Below are positions 38,651-47,294 of a stretch of DNA of 64,000 bases, one piece after another (the stretch's first letter is position 1; each line of letters opens with the position of its first letter). The position numbers and the translations under genes were made by a program. A model generated the notes under the pieces. That model did not search any database and was not told the origin of the DNA. It saw only the letters and a list, made by a program, of their open reading frames with translations. Source of the DNA: an uncultured Prevotellaceae bacterium (GTDB lineage: Bacteria > Bacteroidota > Bacteroidia > Bacteroidales > Bacteroidaceae); contig OMRP01000006.1 of NCBI GenBank assembly GCA_900313615.1, forward strand, positions 1 to 64,000, written 5' to 3'.

Positions 38651-41600
38651 ATGATGGATAAGCGAATCAGTAAAGAGCGCATTTTCGAAATCCTTCGGTT
38701 TGGCATCGTGGGCACGGTGGCCATGGCGATACATTATGGCATATTCTATGTGCTTTTGCCAACGATGGACAAGAATATTGCTTATACCATAGGCTATTTC
38801 ATCGGTTTCGTATGCAATTTCTTCATGTCTTCCTATTTCACTTTCCAGGTGAAGCCAACGTGGAAGCGGCTTTTTAGATTTGGCTGCAGCCACGGCATCA
38901 ATTTTTTCGTTTACATAGGGCTGTTCAATTTCTTCTGCTGGACGGGGGTGCCTCCCAAGTGGGCTCCCTTGCCCGTATATGCCATTGCCATCCCCGTGAG
39001 TTACCTCTTGGTGCGTTTTGCCTTGAAAAACAAGCAAAAGAAAACGCTCTTGTTGTTGCTGTCTTTTTGCTTAGTGAAAGGAGCGTCGGCACAAGGGATG
39101 CTGACTGACCATTACAATGTGGCATTGCTCGACCTCGCTGCCGGTCTGCCACATAACAACGTCAACCAGATATTTGCCGACAGTTATGGGTTCATTTGGA
39201 TATCAACCTATGGCGGTGGTGCTGTTCGTTACGATGGCTATTCGTTCATGAAACCCGTTTCCAGCCAGACCGAGGTGGCCAGCAATTCATGCAAGGGCAT
39301 GGCGGAGGACAATTTCCATCGGCTGTGGGTGGCCTACGATGAAGGAACGGTAGTCATCGACCTGCATTCGATGAACTACGTGACACCAGTATATGGCAAA
39401 GGCGACATCAGCCGCCAGTTGATGCAGTCGTCGGTGAAGGTGTACCATGATTCCCGCGGTTGTATCTGGCAGGTCACGCGTGATAGCGTGTTCCGCTATT
39501 CCTTCAATAAGAACGGCAGTATCGAACACGTGAGTCGCTGCAAGTACCAGGGCAATACCCCCGACATCACCATTTCCGACATAGAACAGAATGGTACGGT
39601 ATGGATTAATATTGAGAATGGCCTTTACCGCCTTTCCGAGACCAATGAGAAGTTGGTGCGCCAAGACATCGCTCCTGCCATGCAGCAGTTGCAGGGAATC
39701 TATGTCACCGACCTACTTAAACGTGGAAGTGCGGTATGGATATCCACCAATCTTGGACTGTATGTCTACGACCAGTATGCCAGTACGATGACCGTCTACC
39801 GACATACTACCGCCCTAGGGTCCATCTCCCATGACTATACCACAGCGCTGGCTGTTACGCCCGATGGCCGTCTGGTCGTGGGGTCGCTGAGGGGTGTCAA
39901 TATCTTTGATGAGCAGAAAGGGACTTTTGAACATTGGAACACTACCTCGGCAAAGCCCTTACCCAGTGATTTCGTCCACTGTATGCTGATTCGTGACGGA
40001 CAGATATGGATAGGTACGGAGACGGCAGGCATCGTCAAACTGTCGCCTCAACCGTTTATGCTGCGTTATTATGCCCATAACGATGCCAATGCCGCCTCGC
40101 TGTCGGCCAACCCGGTGAATGCCATGTATGTGGAGCCCAACGGCACCTTATGGGCCGGAACGGTGGAGGGAGGCCTGAACCGCAAGTCGGCTGATGGCCT
40201 TTTCACGCATTGGACCACCCATAACTCACAGTTGCCGCATAACTCGGTGTCGGTGCTTGTGCCCGATGGGCAGGGGCGGCTGTGGATTGGTACGTGGGGC
40301 GGAGGTGTTTGCCATATCCCACTGTCTGGTATTGGTGGTGTGCAACGGCTGTCGGTGCCCTCCGAAATGGAGCCTATTACTAATTACATCGGTTCGCTGG
40401 CTTACGACAAATATAATGATGGACTGTGGATTGGCTCCAACGATGGCGTGTTCTTCTACGATTTCAAGACACAGACGCTCAGCGACCCGTTCAAGGGCAA
40501 CCGCGAAGTACGTGGATGTATAGGTGCCCTAGTTGACAAAGATGGGCAACTATGGCTGGGTTGTCTGTCGGGCGTATGCATTGTCAACCTACGTCAACGC
40601 CAGGCGAACGGTGAGTTCAACTGTCGGCGGTTACGCAATAAACTCGACCACCCCGAATCATCGGTAGTCGACAAAATCAGTTGTTTCTGTGAGGCCAAGG
40701 ATGGTACCCTGTGGTTGGGTTCGAGTGGTTACGGCCTTTACCGCCGTGTTGTCGATGCGAAGACCCATAAAGAGTCTTTCGAGGTGCTTACCACTGACCA
40801 GGGTTTGGTCAATAATTCGGTGAAGGGCATTGTCGAAGATGTGCAGGGCCGCTTATGGATTACCACTGACAATGGATTGTCGGTATATGACCCGCGCACA
40901 CGTACCTTTAATAATTATAAAGAGAGTGACGGACTGTCTTGCCAACAATTCTACTGGAACTCGGCGGTAAAAGGTCCCGACGATGCCATCTACTTGGGCA
41001 GTATGAATGGATTGATGGAAATTCGTGGGGAGAACATGGGTGCGAGTTATCCTGTACATCTCACATTCACGCGGTTGTTGGTAGACAACCAACTGATAAC
41101 GGCAGCCAACAACGACATTATCGATGCGGACATCTCTCATGCCACAACCATCCACCTGCATGAGTCGAACAAGTCGATGGTTATCGATTTCTCTACGCTA
41201 ACTTATATGGGAGGCGCGCAGGAGCACTACTGTTATCGTTTGAAAGGCTTCGAGGATGAGTGGATTCCGCTGAATCCCGGCGAACACTCCGTGCGTTATA
41301 CCAGTCTGAAATCCGGACATTATGTGTTCGAAGTGCGCAACATGGATGTGGCGGAGGCTGACCAACAGGTCATCTCCATACGTATTGATGTGACACCCTA
41401 CTTTTGGAAAACATGGTGGTTCATCTTGTTCATGGCATTTGCTGTGCTCGCTGCCATCCTGTGGCTTCAGCACCGACGCATGGAGGCATGGCGCCGCCAA
41501 GAGGCAGAGAAACTGCTTGTACCTATCCGCAAGGCCATCGATGAGAGTGACAACCCTGAACAACTGCAAACATATTTCCAAAACATACTCGGGTCCTTCG

Positions 41601-41983
41601 AGAGTGTAAAGAAGAGTCTGCACCGCTCTGTCGAGGTCGACAACGAGGCGACGGCACACAAACTGTCGTTCATGGAGCGTGCCACGCAGATCATGGAGGC
41701 GCATTACATGGATAGTGACTTTGGTATCGACCAGTTTGCAGAGGCCATCGGCATGAGCAGGAGTCAATTGTCTAAAAGACTTAATGCCGAGATGGGAATA
41801 AGCATCGGACAGTTCATACGCAGCTATCGACTCAACGTGGCCAAAAAGCTTCTTTTGGAGAATGTGGCCAAGCGAAATATTACCGAAATAGCCTATAAGG
41901 TTGGCTTCAATGATCCCAAATACTTTACCAGATGTTTCACCAACCATTATGGTAGTAGCCCCAGCACTTACATTGAAAAATAA
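38651..41983 (+). CDS. GtrA-like membrane domain fused to a kinase-less sensor/AraC regulator of the PUL
   Basis: 1110 residues in one frame. Residues 1-125 are a complete GtrA-like four-helix domain (LRFGIVGTVAMAIHYGIFY, IAYTIGYFIGFVCNFFMSSY, SYLLVRFALK). Then KKTLLLLLSFCLVKGASAQ (about 129-147) is a classic signal peptide, at what would be the start of the regulator. A two-component-type beta-propeller follows (about 148-790, repeated LWIGT/IWIST blades), then a Y_Y_Y domain (about 830-915), a membrane helix (about 920-943), and an AraC HTH (about 1007-1110, ITEIAYKVGFNDPKYFTRCF). No histidine-kinase, ATPase or receiver domain is present. TTG at 39023 could start the regulator alone. It lies directly upstream of susC. 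Confidence 0.88.
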   Translation: MMDKRISKERIFEILRFGIVGTVAMAIHYGIFYVLLPTMDKNIAYTIGYFIGFVCNFFMSSYFTFQVKPTWKRLFRFGCSHGINFFVYIGLFNFFCWTGVPPKWAPLPVYAIAIPVSYLLVRFALKNKQKKTLLLLLSFCLVKGASAQGMLTDHYNVALLDLAAGLPHNNVNQIFADSYGFIWISTYGGGAVRYDGYSFMKPVSSQTEVASNSCKGMAEDNFHRLWVAYDEGTVVIDLHSMNYVTPVYGKGDISRQLMQSSVKVYHDSRGCIWQVTRDSVFRYSFNKNGSIEHVSRCKYQGNTPDITISDIEQNGTVWINIENGLYRLSETNEKLVRQDIAPAMQQLQGIYVTDLLKRGSAVWISTNLGLYVYDQYASTMTVYRHTTALGSISHDYTTALAVTPDGRLVVGSLRGVNIFDEQKGTFEHWNTTSAKPLPSDFVHCMLIRDGQIWIGTETAGIVKLSPQPFMLRYYAHNDANAASLSANPVNAMYVEPNGTLWAGTVEGGLNRKSADGLFTHWTTHNSQLPHNSVSVLVPDGQGRLWIGTWGGGVCHIPLSGIGGVQRLSVPSEMEPITNYIGSLAYDKYNDGLWIGSNDGVFFYDFKTQTLSDPFKGNREVRGCIGALVDKDGQLWLGCLSGVCIVNLRQRQANGEFNCRRLRNKLDHPESSVVDKISCFCEAKDGTLWLGSSGYGLYRRVVDAKTHKESFEVLTTDQGLVNNSVKGIVEDVQGRLWITTDNGLSVYDPRTRTFNNYKESDGLSCQQFYWNSAVKGPDDAIYLGSMNGLMEIRGENMGASYPVHLTFTRLLVDNQLITAANNDIIDADISHATTIHLHESNKSMVIDFSTLTYMGGAQEHYCYRLKGFEDEWIPLNPGEHSVRYTSLKSGHYVFEVRNMDVAEADQQVISIRIDVTPYFWKTWWFILFMAFAVLAAILWLQHRRMEAWRRQEAEKLLVPIRKAIDESDNPEQLQTYFQNILGSFESVKKSLHRSVEVDNEATAHKLSFMERATQIMEAHYMDSDFGIDQFAEAIGMSRSQLSKRLNAEMGISIGQFIRSYRLNVAKKLLLENVAKRNITEIAYKVGFNDPKYFTRCFTNHYGSSPSTYIEK

Positions 41984-41989
41984 TAGGCG

Positions 41990-42081
41990 GGTGGACAAAA
42001 AATAGTATGAAAATTGAGAAATTATTAGTAAAAAAGGCCGAAAAACACATTTTGTCCACCTAATAGGTTCATTTGTCCACC
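41990..42081 (+). promoter_or_regulatory. Candidate operator: three GGTGGACAAA / TTTGTCCACC boxes
   Basis: GGTGGACAAA at 41990-41999 and its reverse complement TTTGTCCACC at 42051-42060 and 42072-42081. The last two are direct repeats exactly 21 bases (two helical turns) apart, and CTAATAGG-like words flank the boxes. The last box ends 21 bases before the -7 element of susC. This fits AraC-type activator binding. Confidence 0.65.
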
Positions 42082-42102
42082 ATACAAACTATGTATTGCA
42101 AT

Positions 42103-42110
42103 TAATTTTG
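42103..42110 (+). promoter_or_regulatory. -7 element of the susC operon
   Basis: TAATTTTG followed by CGG. No consensus -33 element; the third operator box covers that position, as expected of an activator-dependent promoter. The leader to the start codon is about 90 bases. Confidence 0.6.
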
Positions 42111-42208
42111 CGGCATCATTACCTGGCGATTTGACATGTACAGTTGTCATTTTGCGTGGAATTATACAACTAATTACTAAAATATCTCTAACTTTTAAAC
42201 AATTTACA

Positions 42209-45200
42209 ATGCTAAAACAAGTATTATTCTCTGTGGCGCTTTGTACATGCGTCGTAGGAGGTCTTGCTGTCAGTTCAGCTCCTGCTATGGCCTCGGAAGC
42301 GCCGAATCAGAACATCAAGGTTAGCGGTCAAGTTGTTGATACCGATGGGGAACCCCTTATAGGTGCTACCGTAAGGGTGAAAGGTTCCGATTTGGGTGTC
42401 ATTACCGACCTCGATGGCAATTTCCAGGTGGATGCTCCTGCCAATTCCACCTTGGTTATTAGTTATGTGGGCTTCAAGGACAAGGAGATTGCCATGGGCG
42501 GACGTGCCGACCTCGGCGTCATCCAGCTCGAATCCGACGCCAACATCCTCGACCAAGTGGTCGTGGTGGGTTACGGTGTGCAGAAGAAAGCCGACCTCAC
42601 CGGTTCGGTGGCCATCGTCAACGCCGAGGAAATGAAGCGTGTGTCCAACTCCAACATCTCCACCATGCTCGAAGGTAAGGTGGCAGGTGTGCAGATCACT
42701 TCCGACGGTCAGCCCGGTGCCGACCCGGCAGTGCGTATCCGTGGTATCGGTTCGTTCGGTAGCACCGCTCCTCTCTACGTGGTCGACGGTGTGCCCATGG
42801 GTACCACCATCCGCGACTTCTCGCCCAACGACATCGAGACCATCCAGGTGCTCAAGGATGCTTCCGCCGGTGCTATCTACGGTTCGCGTGCCGCTAACGG
42901 TGTGGTCATCATCACCACCAAGAACGGTAAGAAAGACCAGCCTCTGAAGGTTGACTATAAGGGATATTTCGGTATCGACGTGATTCCCAGCAGCACCTAC
43001 GACGTGATGAACGCCGACCAGTACAGCCAGTACCTGGGACAGGCCTGCCTCAACAGCGGCACCCCGCTGGCCGCTGGCTATAGCCTCAACCCCGAGACGG
43101 GTCGTTACCAGTTCCAGGATGGCACCAACACCAATTGGTTCGACGAGGTGTTCAAGACGGGTATCCGCCAGAACCACAACATCAACCTCAGCGGTGGTAG
43201 TGCACACAGTACCTATAATATAGGTCTCGACTACTTCAGCCAGAAGGGAACGCTCGAGGGTGCCGGTCCCAACTACGACCGTTTCACCGCCCGCGTGAAC
43301 AACACCATGGAGACGAAGTTCATCAACTTCCGCACCTCGCTGGTCTATTCGCACTCCAGTCAGGACGGTATGGGTCTGTCCAACGCCTCCGAGTATGTGC
43401 AGGGCCTCTATGGCGACGTGACCAACGTGCTCCGCGGCACACTGCTCATGCAGCCCACCATCAAGGCTTACGATGAAAGCACATGGGTGCTCGACAATGA
43501 GGTGGGTTCGGCCAGCAGCTATAACTACGATGCTTATGGCTACGGTGTGTACTACGACACCGTGCATGGCGACATCTCCGCCTCCAACCCCCTCCTGGTG
43601 AACAACCTGCTCACCCGCAACACCATCGTCGACCGTATCGTGGCCACTGGCTCCGCCGATGTCGACCTGCTCAAGATGATCGGTTTCGAGCAGAAGAACC
43701 ACAAGCTCAACTACAAACTCAACCTCTCTTACAGCAAGACCTTCGCCCAGGACAAGACATGGGTGTCGGCATGGATCCAGAGCAACCGTGTGTATCTCGA
43801 CAAGACCAACGAACGATTGGATAAGAACCGCCGCACCTACTCCGACTTCCTCGTGGAGAACACTCTTACCTACGATGGCACCTTCGGGCTGCATCACCTC
43901 AACCTCCTGGGTGGTATCACCTATGAGGAGGAGAATGCTGATATCCTGAATGCATGGGGTGTGAATTTCTCCGAGCCTTACTTCTTGCAGATCCAGAATG
44001 CAAAGAGTAGAGATGGTTCATCCACAGAAACCAAGCATGCCCTCGCTTCCTACATCGCCCGTCTTACCTACGACTACGATGGCAAGTACCTGCTCTCGGC
44101 CATCATCCGTCGCGATGGTAGCTCGCGCCTCTCCAAGGACATCCGCTGGGGCACCTTCCCCTCCGTCTCCGTGGGTTGGCGTTTCGACAAGGAGAGCTTC
44201 TTCCCCTTCGACCACAATCTCATCAATATGTTCAAGGTGCGCGGTAGCTACGGTGAGCTCGGTAACGAGAACATCGGTGAGTATCAGTTCCAGACCACCA
44301 TGGCTCGCAACAACATGACCTACAGCTTCGGCAACACCCCCATCACGGGTTCCGCCATCTCCACCTTCGTCAACGAGAAGATTGCCTGGGAGAAAAAGAA
44401 GACCATGAACGTGGGTATCGACCTCGCTCTCTGGAACAACCGCTTGGAGTTCACCGCAGAATGGTATAAGAACATCTCCACCGACCTGCTCTACAATGTG
44501 CCCGTGCCTGCCAACGCCGGTGTGGCCAACACATCCGTCACCATGAACGCCGCAGAGATGGAGAACAGCGGTTTCGAGTTCTCGGCTACTTATCGCAACC
44601 ACGACCATGCATTGAAATATGACATCAGCGCCAACCTGAGCACCCTGAAGAACAAGGTCACCTCGCTCGGCTTCGGCACCGATTCTTACATCACTGGTGC
44701 ATACGCCACTTACGTGGGCGAGGAAGTGGGTCAGTTCTATGGATGGAAATACAAAGGTATCGCCCGCACACAGGCCGATCTCGACGACCATATCAACGCC
44801 AAAGGCAACCATGTCGTCCAGCCTGGTGCCAACGTGGGTGACTGCCTCTACGAGGATGTCAACAACGATGGTATCATCAATGGTGACGACCAAGTGGTGC
44901 TCGGCAGCGGTCTGCCCAAGGTCAACTTCGGTCTGAGCGCACACCTCGAATACAAGAACTTCGACCTGAGCATCTCCACCTTCGGCGCACTCAACTACCA
45001 TGTGTCCGACGATATCTACAACAGCCTCAACTCCTGCTACGGCCCTGGCAACAAGGATGTGGCCATGCTCGATGCCAACCGCTGGTCCGAGGATGGGCTG
45101 ACCTACCTCTCCGGCGTGCCCCGCACCTACTATAACACCGATCAAGGGTCAGGTGCCACCATGGCGTGGAACGACCTCTTCAGCGACCGTAAGATCCAGA

Positions 45201-45436
45201 ACGCAGCCTATTGGAAGATTGCCAACATCGAGTTGGGTTACAACATCCCCAACAGCGTGTTCAAGGGTGTCATCACCGGTGCTCGTATCTACGTGTCGGC
45301 ACAGAACCTCTACACCTTCACCGGCTACAAGGGATACAACGTCGACTATGCCGGCGGCACCTTCACCCCGGGTTACAACTTCTGCTCGTACCCCAGCGCC
45401 CGCAGCTTCATGGCTGGTATCCTCTTCTCGTTCTAA
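42209..45436 (+). CDS. SusC-like TonB-dependent outer-membrane transporter
   Basis: 1075 residues from ATG 42209, with a signal peptide (VGGLAVSSAPAMA). A carboxypeptidase-regulatory-like domain (about 33-105, VSGQVVDTDGEPLIGATVRV) is followed by the plug (DQVVVVGYGVQKKADLTGSV, YVVDGVPMGTTIRDFSPNDI, AGAIYGSRAANGVVIITTK) and the 22-strand barrel, ending SFMAGILFSF. It imports oligosaccharides across the outer membrane using TonB energy. It is followed by susD after 39 bases. The codons of this gene and the next two are strongly biased to C-ending forms compared with neighbours, suggesting high expression. Confidence 0.96.
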   Translation: MLKQVLFSVALCTCVVGGLAVSSAPAMASEAPNQNIKVSGQVVDTDGEPLIGATVRVKGSDLGVITDLDGNFQVDAPANSTLVISYVGFKDKEIAMGGRADLGVIQLESDANILDQVVVVGYGVQKKADLTGSVAIVNAEEMKRVSNSNISTMLEGKVAGVQITSDGQPGADPAVRIRGIGSFGSTAPLYVVDGVPMGTTIRDFSPNDIETIQVLKDASAGAIYGSRAANGVVIITTKNGKKDQPLKVDYKGYFGIDVIPSSTYDVMNADQYSQYLGQACLNSGTPLAAGYSLNPETGRYQFQDGTNTNWFDEVFKTGIRQNHNINLSGGSAHSTYNIGLDYFSQKGTLEGAGPNYDRFTARVNNTMETKFINFRTSLVYSHSSQDGMGLSNASEYVQGLYGDVTNVLRGTLLMQPTIKAYDESTWVLDNEVGSASSYNYDAYGYGVYYDTVHGDISASNPLLVNNLLTRNTIVDRIVATGSADVDLLKMIGFEQKNHKLNYKLNLSYSKTFAQDKTWVSAWIQSNRVYLDKTNERLDKNRRTYSDFLVENTLTYDGTFGLHHLNLLGGITYEEENADILNAWGVNFSEPYFLQIQNAKSRDGSSTETKHALASYIARLTYDYDGKYLLSAIIRRDGSSRLSKDIRWGTFPSVSVGWRFDKESFFPFDHNLINMFKVRGSYGELGNENIGEYQFQTTMARNNMTYSFGNTPITGSAISTFVNEKIAWEKKKTMNVGIDLALWNNRLEFTAEWYKNISTDLLYNVPVPANAGVANTSVTMNAAEMENSGFEFSATYRNHDHALKYDISANLSTLKNKVTSLGFGTDSYITGAYATYVGEEVGQFYGWKYKGIARTQADLDDHINAKGNHVVQPGANVGDCLYEDVNNDGIINGDDQVVLGSGLPKVNFGLSAHLEYKNFDLSISTFGALNYHVSDDIYNSLNSCYGPGNKDVAMLDANRWSEDGLTYLSGVPRTYYNTDQGSGATMAWNDLFSDRKIQNAAYWKIANIELGYNIPNSVFKGVITGARIYVSAQNLYTFTGYKGYNVDYAGGTFTPGYNFCSYPSARSFMAGILFSF

Positions 45437-45475
45437 TGGTATCGAATAATGACAAATCAGAAGAAATCAATCAAT

Positions 45476-47263
45476 ATGAAACTACATAAAATCTTTCTTG
45501 CCCTGATCCTGGGCCTCGGCATGATGACCTCATGCGAAGATAAGTTGGATATCACCAACCCCAACCAGCAGACATCAGGGACCTTCGGCTATACAGCCAA
45601 TGATCTGGAGGAGAGCGTGATAGCCTGCTACAACCACATCCGTATGGAGGGAACCTACGCCCGCGTGGGTTACAATATCGACGTGATGCGCGGTGATGAG
45701 GCTTGGAACGCCTCACAGGTTTGGTACAGGCCCTTCGACGACCTCAACGAACCCATCACCGATGAAATCGGCCAGTGGTCGTGGCGCGACTGGTACTATA
45801 CCATCAATGTGTGCAACTTCGTGCTCTCACGCTGCGAAGGCGACAACGCCTCGCTCTCACAGCAGATGCAACGCATCAAGGGACAGGCCCTCTTCATCCG
45901 TGGCCTGGCCTACTACAACCTCTCCAATTATTACCAGAATCCCGCACTCATCACCGACTACGGACAGTACTCCTCACTCGACGGACTTTACATTTCCAAC
46001 CATGAGGAGGGCGAAGAGAATGGCTTCGCACAGTACGACCGCGTGCTCGACCAGGTGGAGGCCGACTTCGCCGAGGCTATGACCCTGCTTCCCTCGCGTG
46101 ATGAGGGTGGCCAGTGGGCCAAGGGACGTGCCACCTGTGGCGCCGCCGCCGGCTTCTATGCCCGTGCACTCATGCAGCGTCATAAGTACAGCGAGGCACT
46201 CACCGTGCTCAAGGACATCATCAACAAGCGCTATGGCTCTTATAAGCTGATGGCCAACTATGGCGACAACTTCCGTGAGGGGCCTGCTTACGAGAACAAC
46301 GACGAGAGCCTCTTCGAGGTGCAGTTCCTCGACCTCGCCTCACAAGGCACCGACGATGAGTGGACACCCGTGAACACCAGTGCCAACGCCACACAGGGAC
46401 ATGCCATCGAGAGCAACTTCGGTCCGGGTAACTATGGCGGTTGGGCCGATATCTCGGCTTCGCCCTGGCTCTACAACCTGTTCAAGGCCGAGCGCACCAC
46501 CAGCAATGGCCTCGACCCGCGTCTCTATTGGACCATCGGTACCTACGAAGCCGAATGGGAAGGATTCGAGTATGGCAACAAGTGCTATACGGAGAATATG
46601 ACTCCCACCGAATATGTGGTGACCAACAACAGCTACGGTGGTCTGCCCATCGCCAAGAACACCAACCTGCGCACGGGTATGTACGACAAGGTGGTGACCG
46701 GTCTGCACTGCGGTATCAACCTGCGACTGATGCGCTACTCCGACGTGCTGCTGCGCGCCGCAGAGTGCGAGAACGAGGTGAACGGACCCACCCAGCAGGC
46801 CATCGACTGGATCAACCAGGTGCGCAACCGTGCCGGTCTGGCCAACCTGAAACTCTCCGACTTCACCTCCAAGGACAAGCTGTTCGAACAGATCGCCAAC
46901 GTGGAGCGTCCGAAAGAGTTCGGTTGTGAGTACGGACGTGGCTTCGACCTCCTCCGCTGGGGTTTCTTCTACAGCGCCGACCGCCTGCAGCAACTCAAGG
47001 AGCACGGAGCGTTCAATTTCTGGACTAAAGCAGACTATGAAAGCGGTGTTTACACCTACACCCCGAAAGATGCTGTCGATTATGCCACATGCAGCAAGAG
47101 TTCCTACGACTCCTTCCTGCCCGGTCATGAGTACCTGCCTATCTTCCAGAACACACTCAACGACAACCCCAACCTGACGGGTAACTCGGCCAACTATGAT
47201 ACCGACAACTCGTCTTACTTCTCACAGAAAGGGTGGACTGTTCATCCTGTGGTGAACCTGTAA
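45476..47263 (+). CDS. SusD-like glycan-binding lipoprotein
   Basis: 595 residues from ATG 45476 with a lipobox (MMTSCEDK). The SusD fold is marked by QRIKGQALFIRGLAYYNLSN, the TPR-like N-terminal helices, and the C-terminal RYSDVLLRAAECENEVNGPT, NQVRNRAGL and RPKEFGCEYGRGFDLLRWG motifs. It caps the SusC barrel and captures the glycan at the cell surface. The gene lies between susC and the surface binding protein in the same operon. Confidence 0.95.
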   Translation: MKLHKIFLALILGLGMMTSCEDKLDITNPNQQTSGTFGYTANDLEESVIACYNHIRMEGTYARVGYNIDVMRGDEAWNASQVWYRPFDDLNEPITDEIGQWSWRDWYYTINVCNFVLSRCEGDNASLSQQMQRIKGQALFIRGLAYYNLSNYYQNPALITDYGQYSSLDGLYISNHEEGEENGFAQYDRVLDQVEADFAEAMTLLPSRDEGGQWAKGRATCGAAAGFYARALMQRHKYSEALTVLKDIINKRYGSYKLMANYGDNFREGPAYENNDESLFEVQFLDLASQGTDDEWTPVNTSANATQGHAIESNFGPGNYGGWADISASPWLYNLFKAERTTSNGLDPRLYWTIGTYEAEWEGFEYGNKCYTENMTPTEYVVTNNSYGGLPIAKNTNLRTGMYDKVVTGLHCGINLRLMRYSDVLLRAAECENEVNGPTQQAIDWINQVRNRAGLANLKLSDFTSKDKLFEQIANVERPKEFGCEYGRGFDLLRWGFFYSADRLQQLKEHGAFNFWTKADYESGVYTYTPKDAVDYATCSKSSYDSFLPGHEYLPIFQNTLNDNPNLTGNSANYDTDNSSYFSQKGWTVHPVVNL

Positions 47264-47294
47264 TACAAAGAACAAACATTAAAGAAATAAGACT

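Noticed and set aside
42275..43897. Long open frame of about 540 codons on the minus strand inside susC
   Set aside because: It is a shadow of the codon-biased susC frame, with low-complexity valine/glycine/histidine-rich composition and no recognisable domain. Similar shadows lie opposite the GH51, speA and topA genes.
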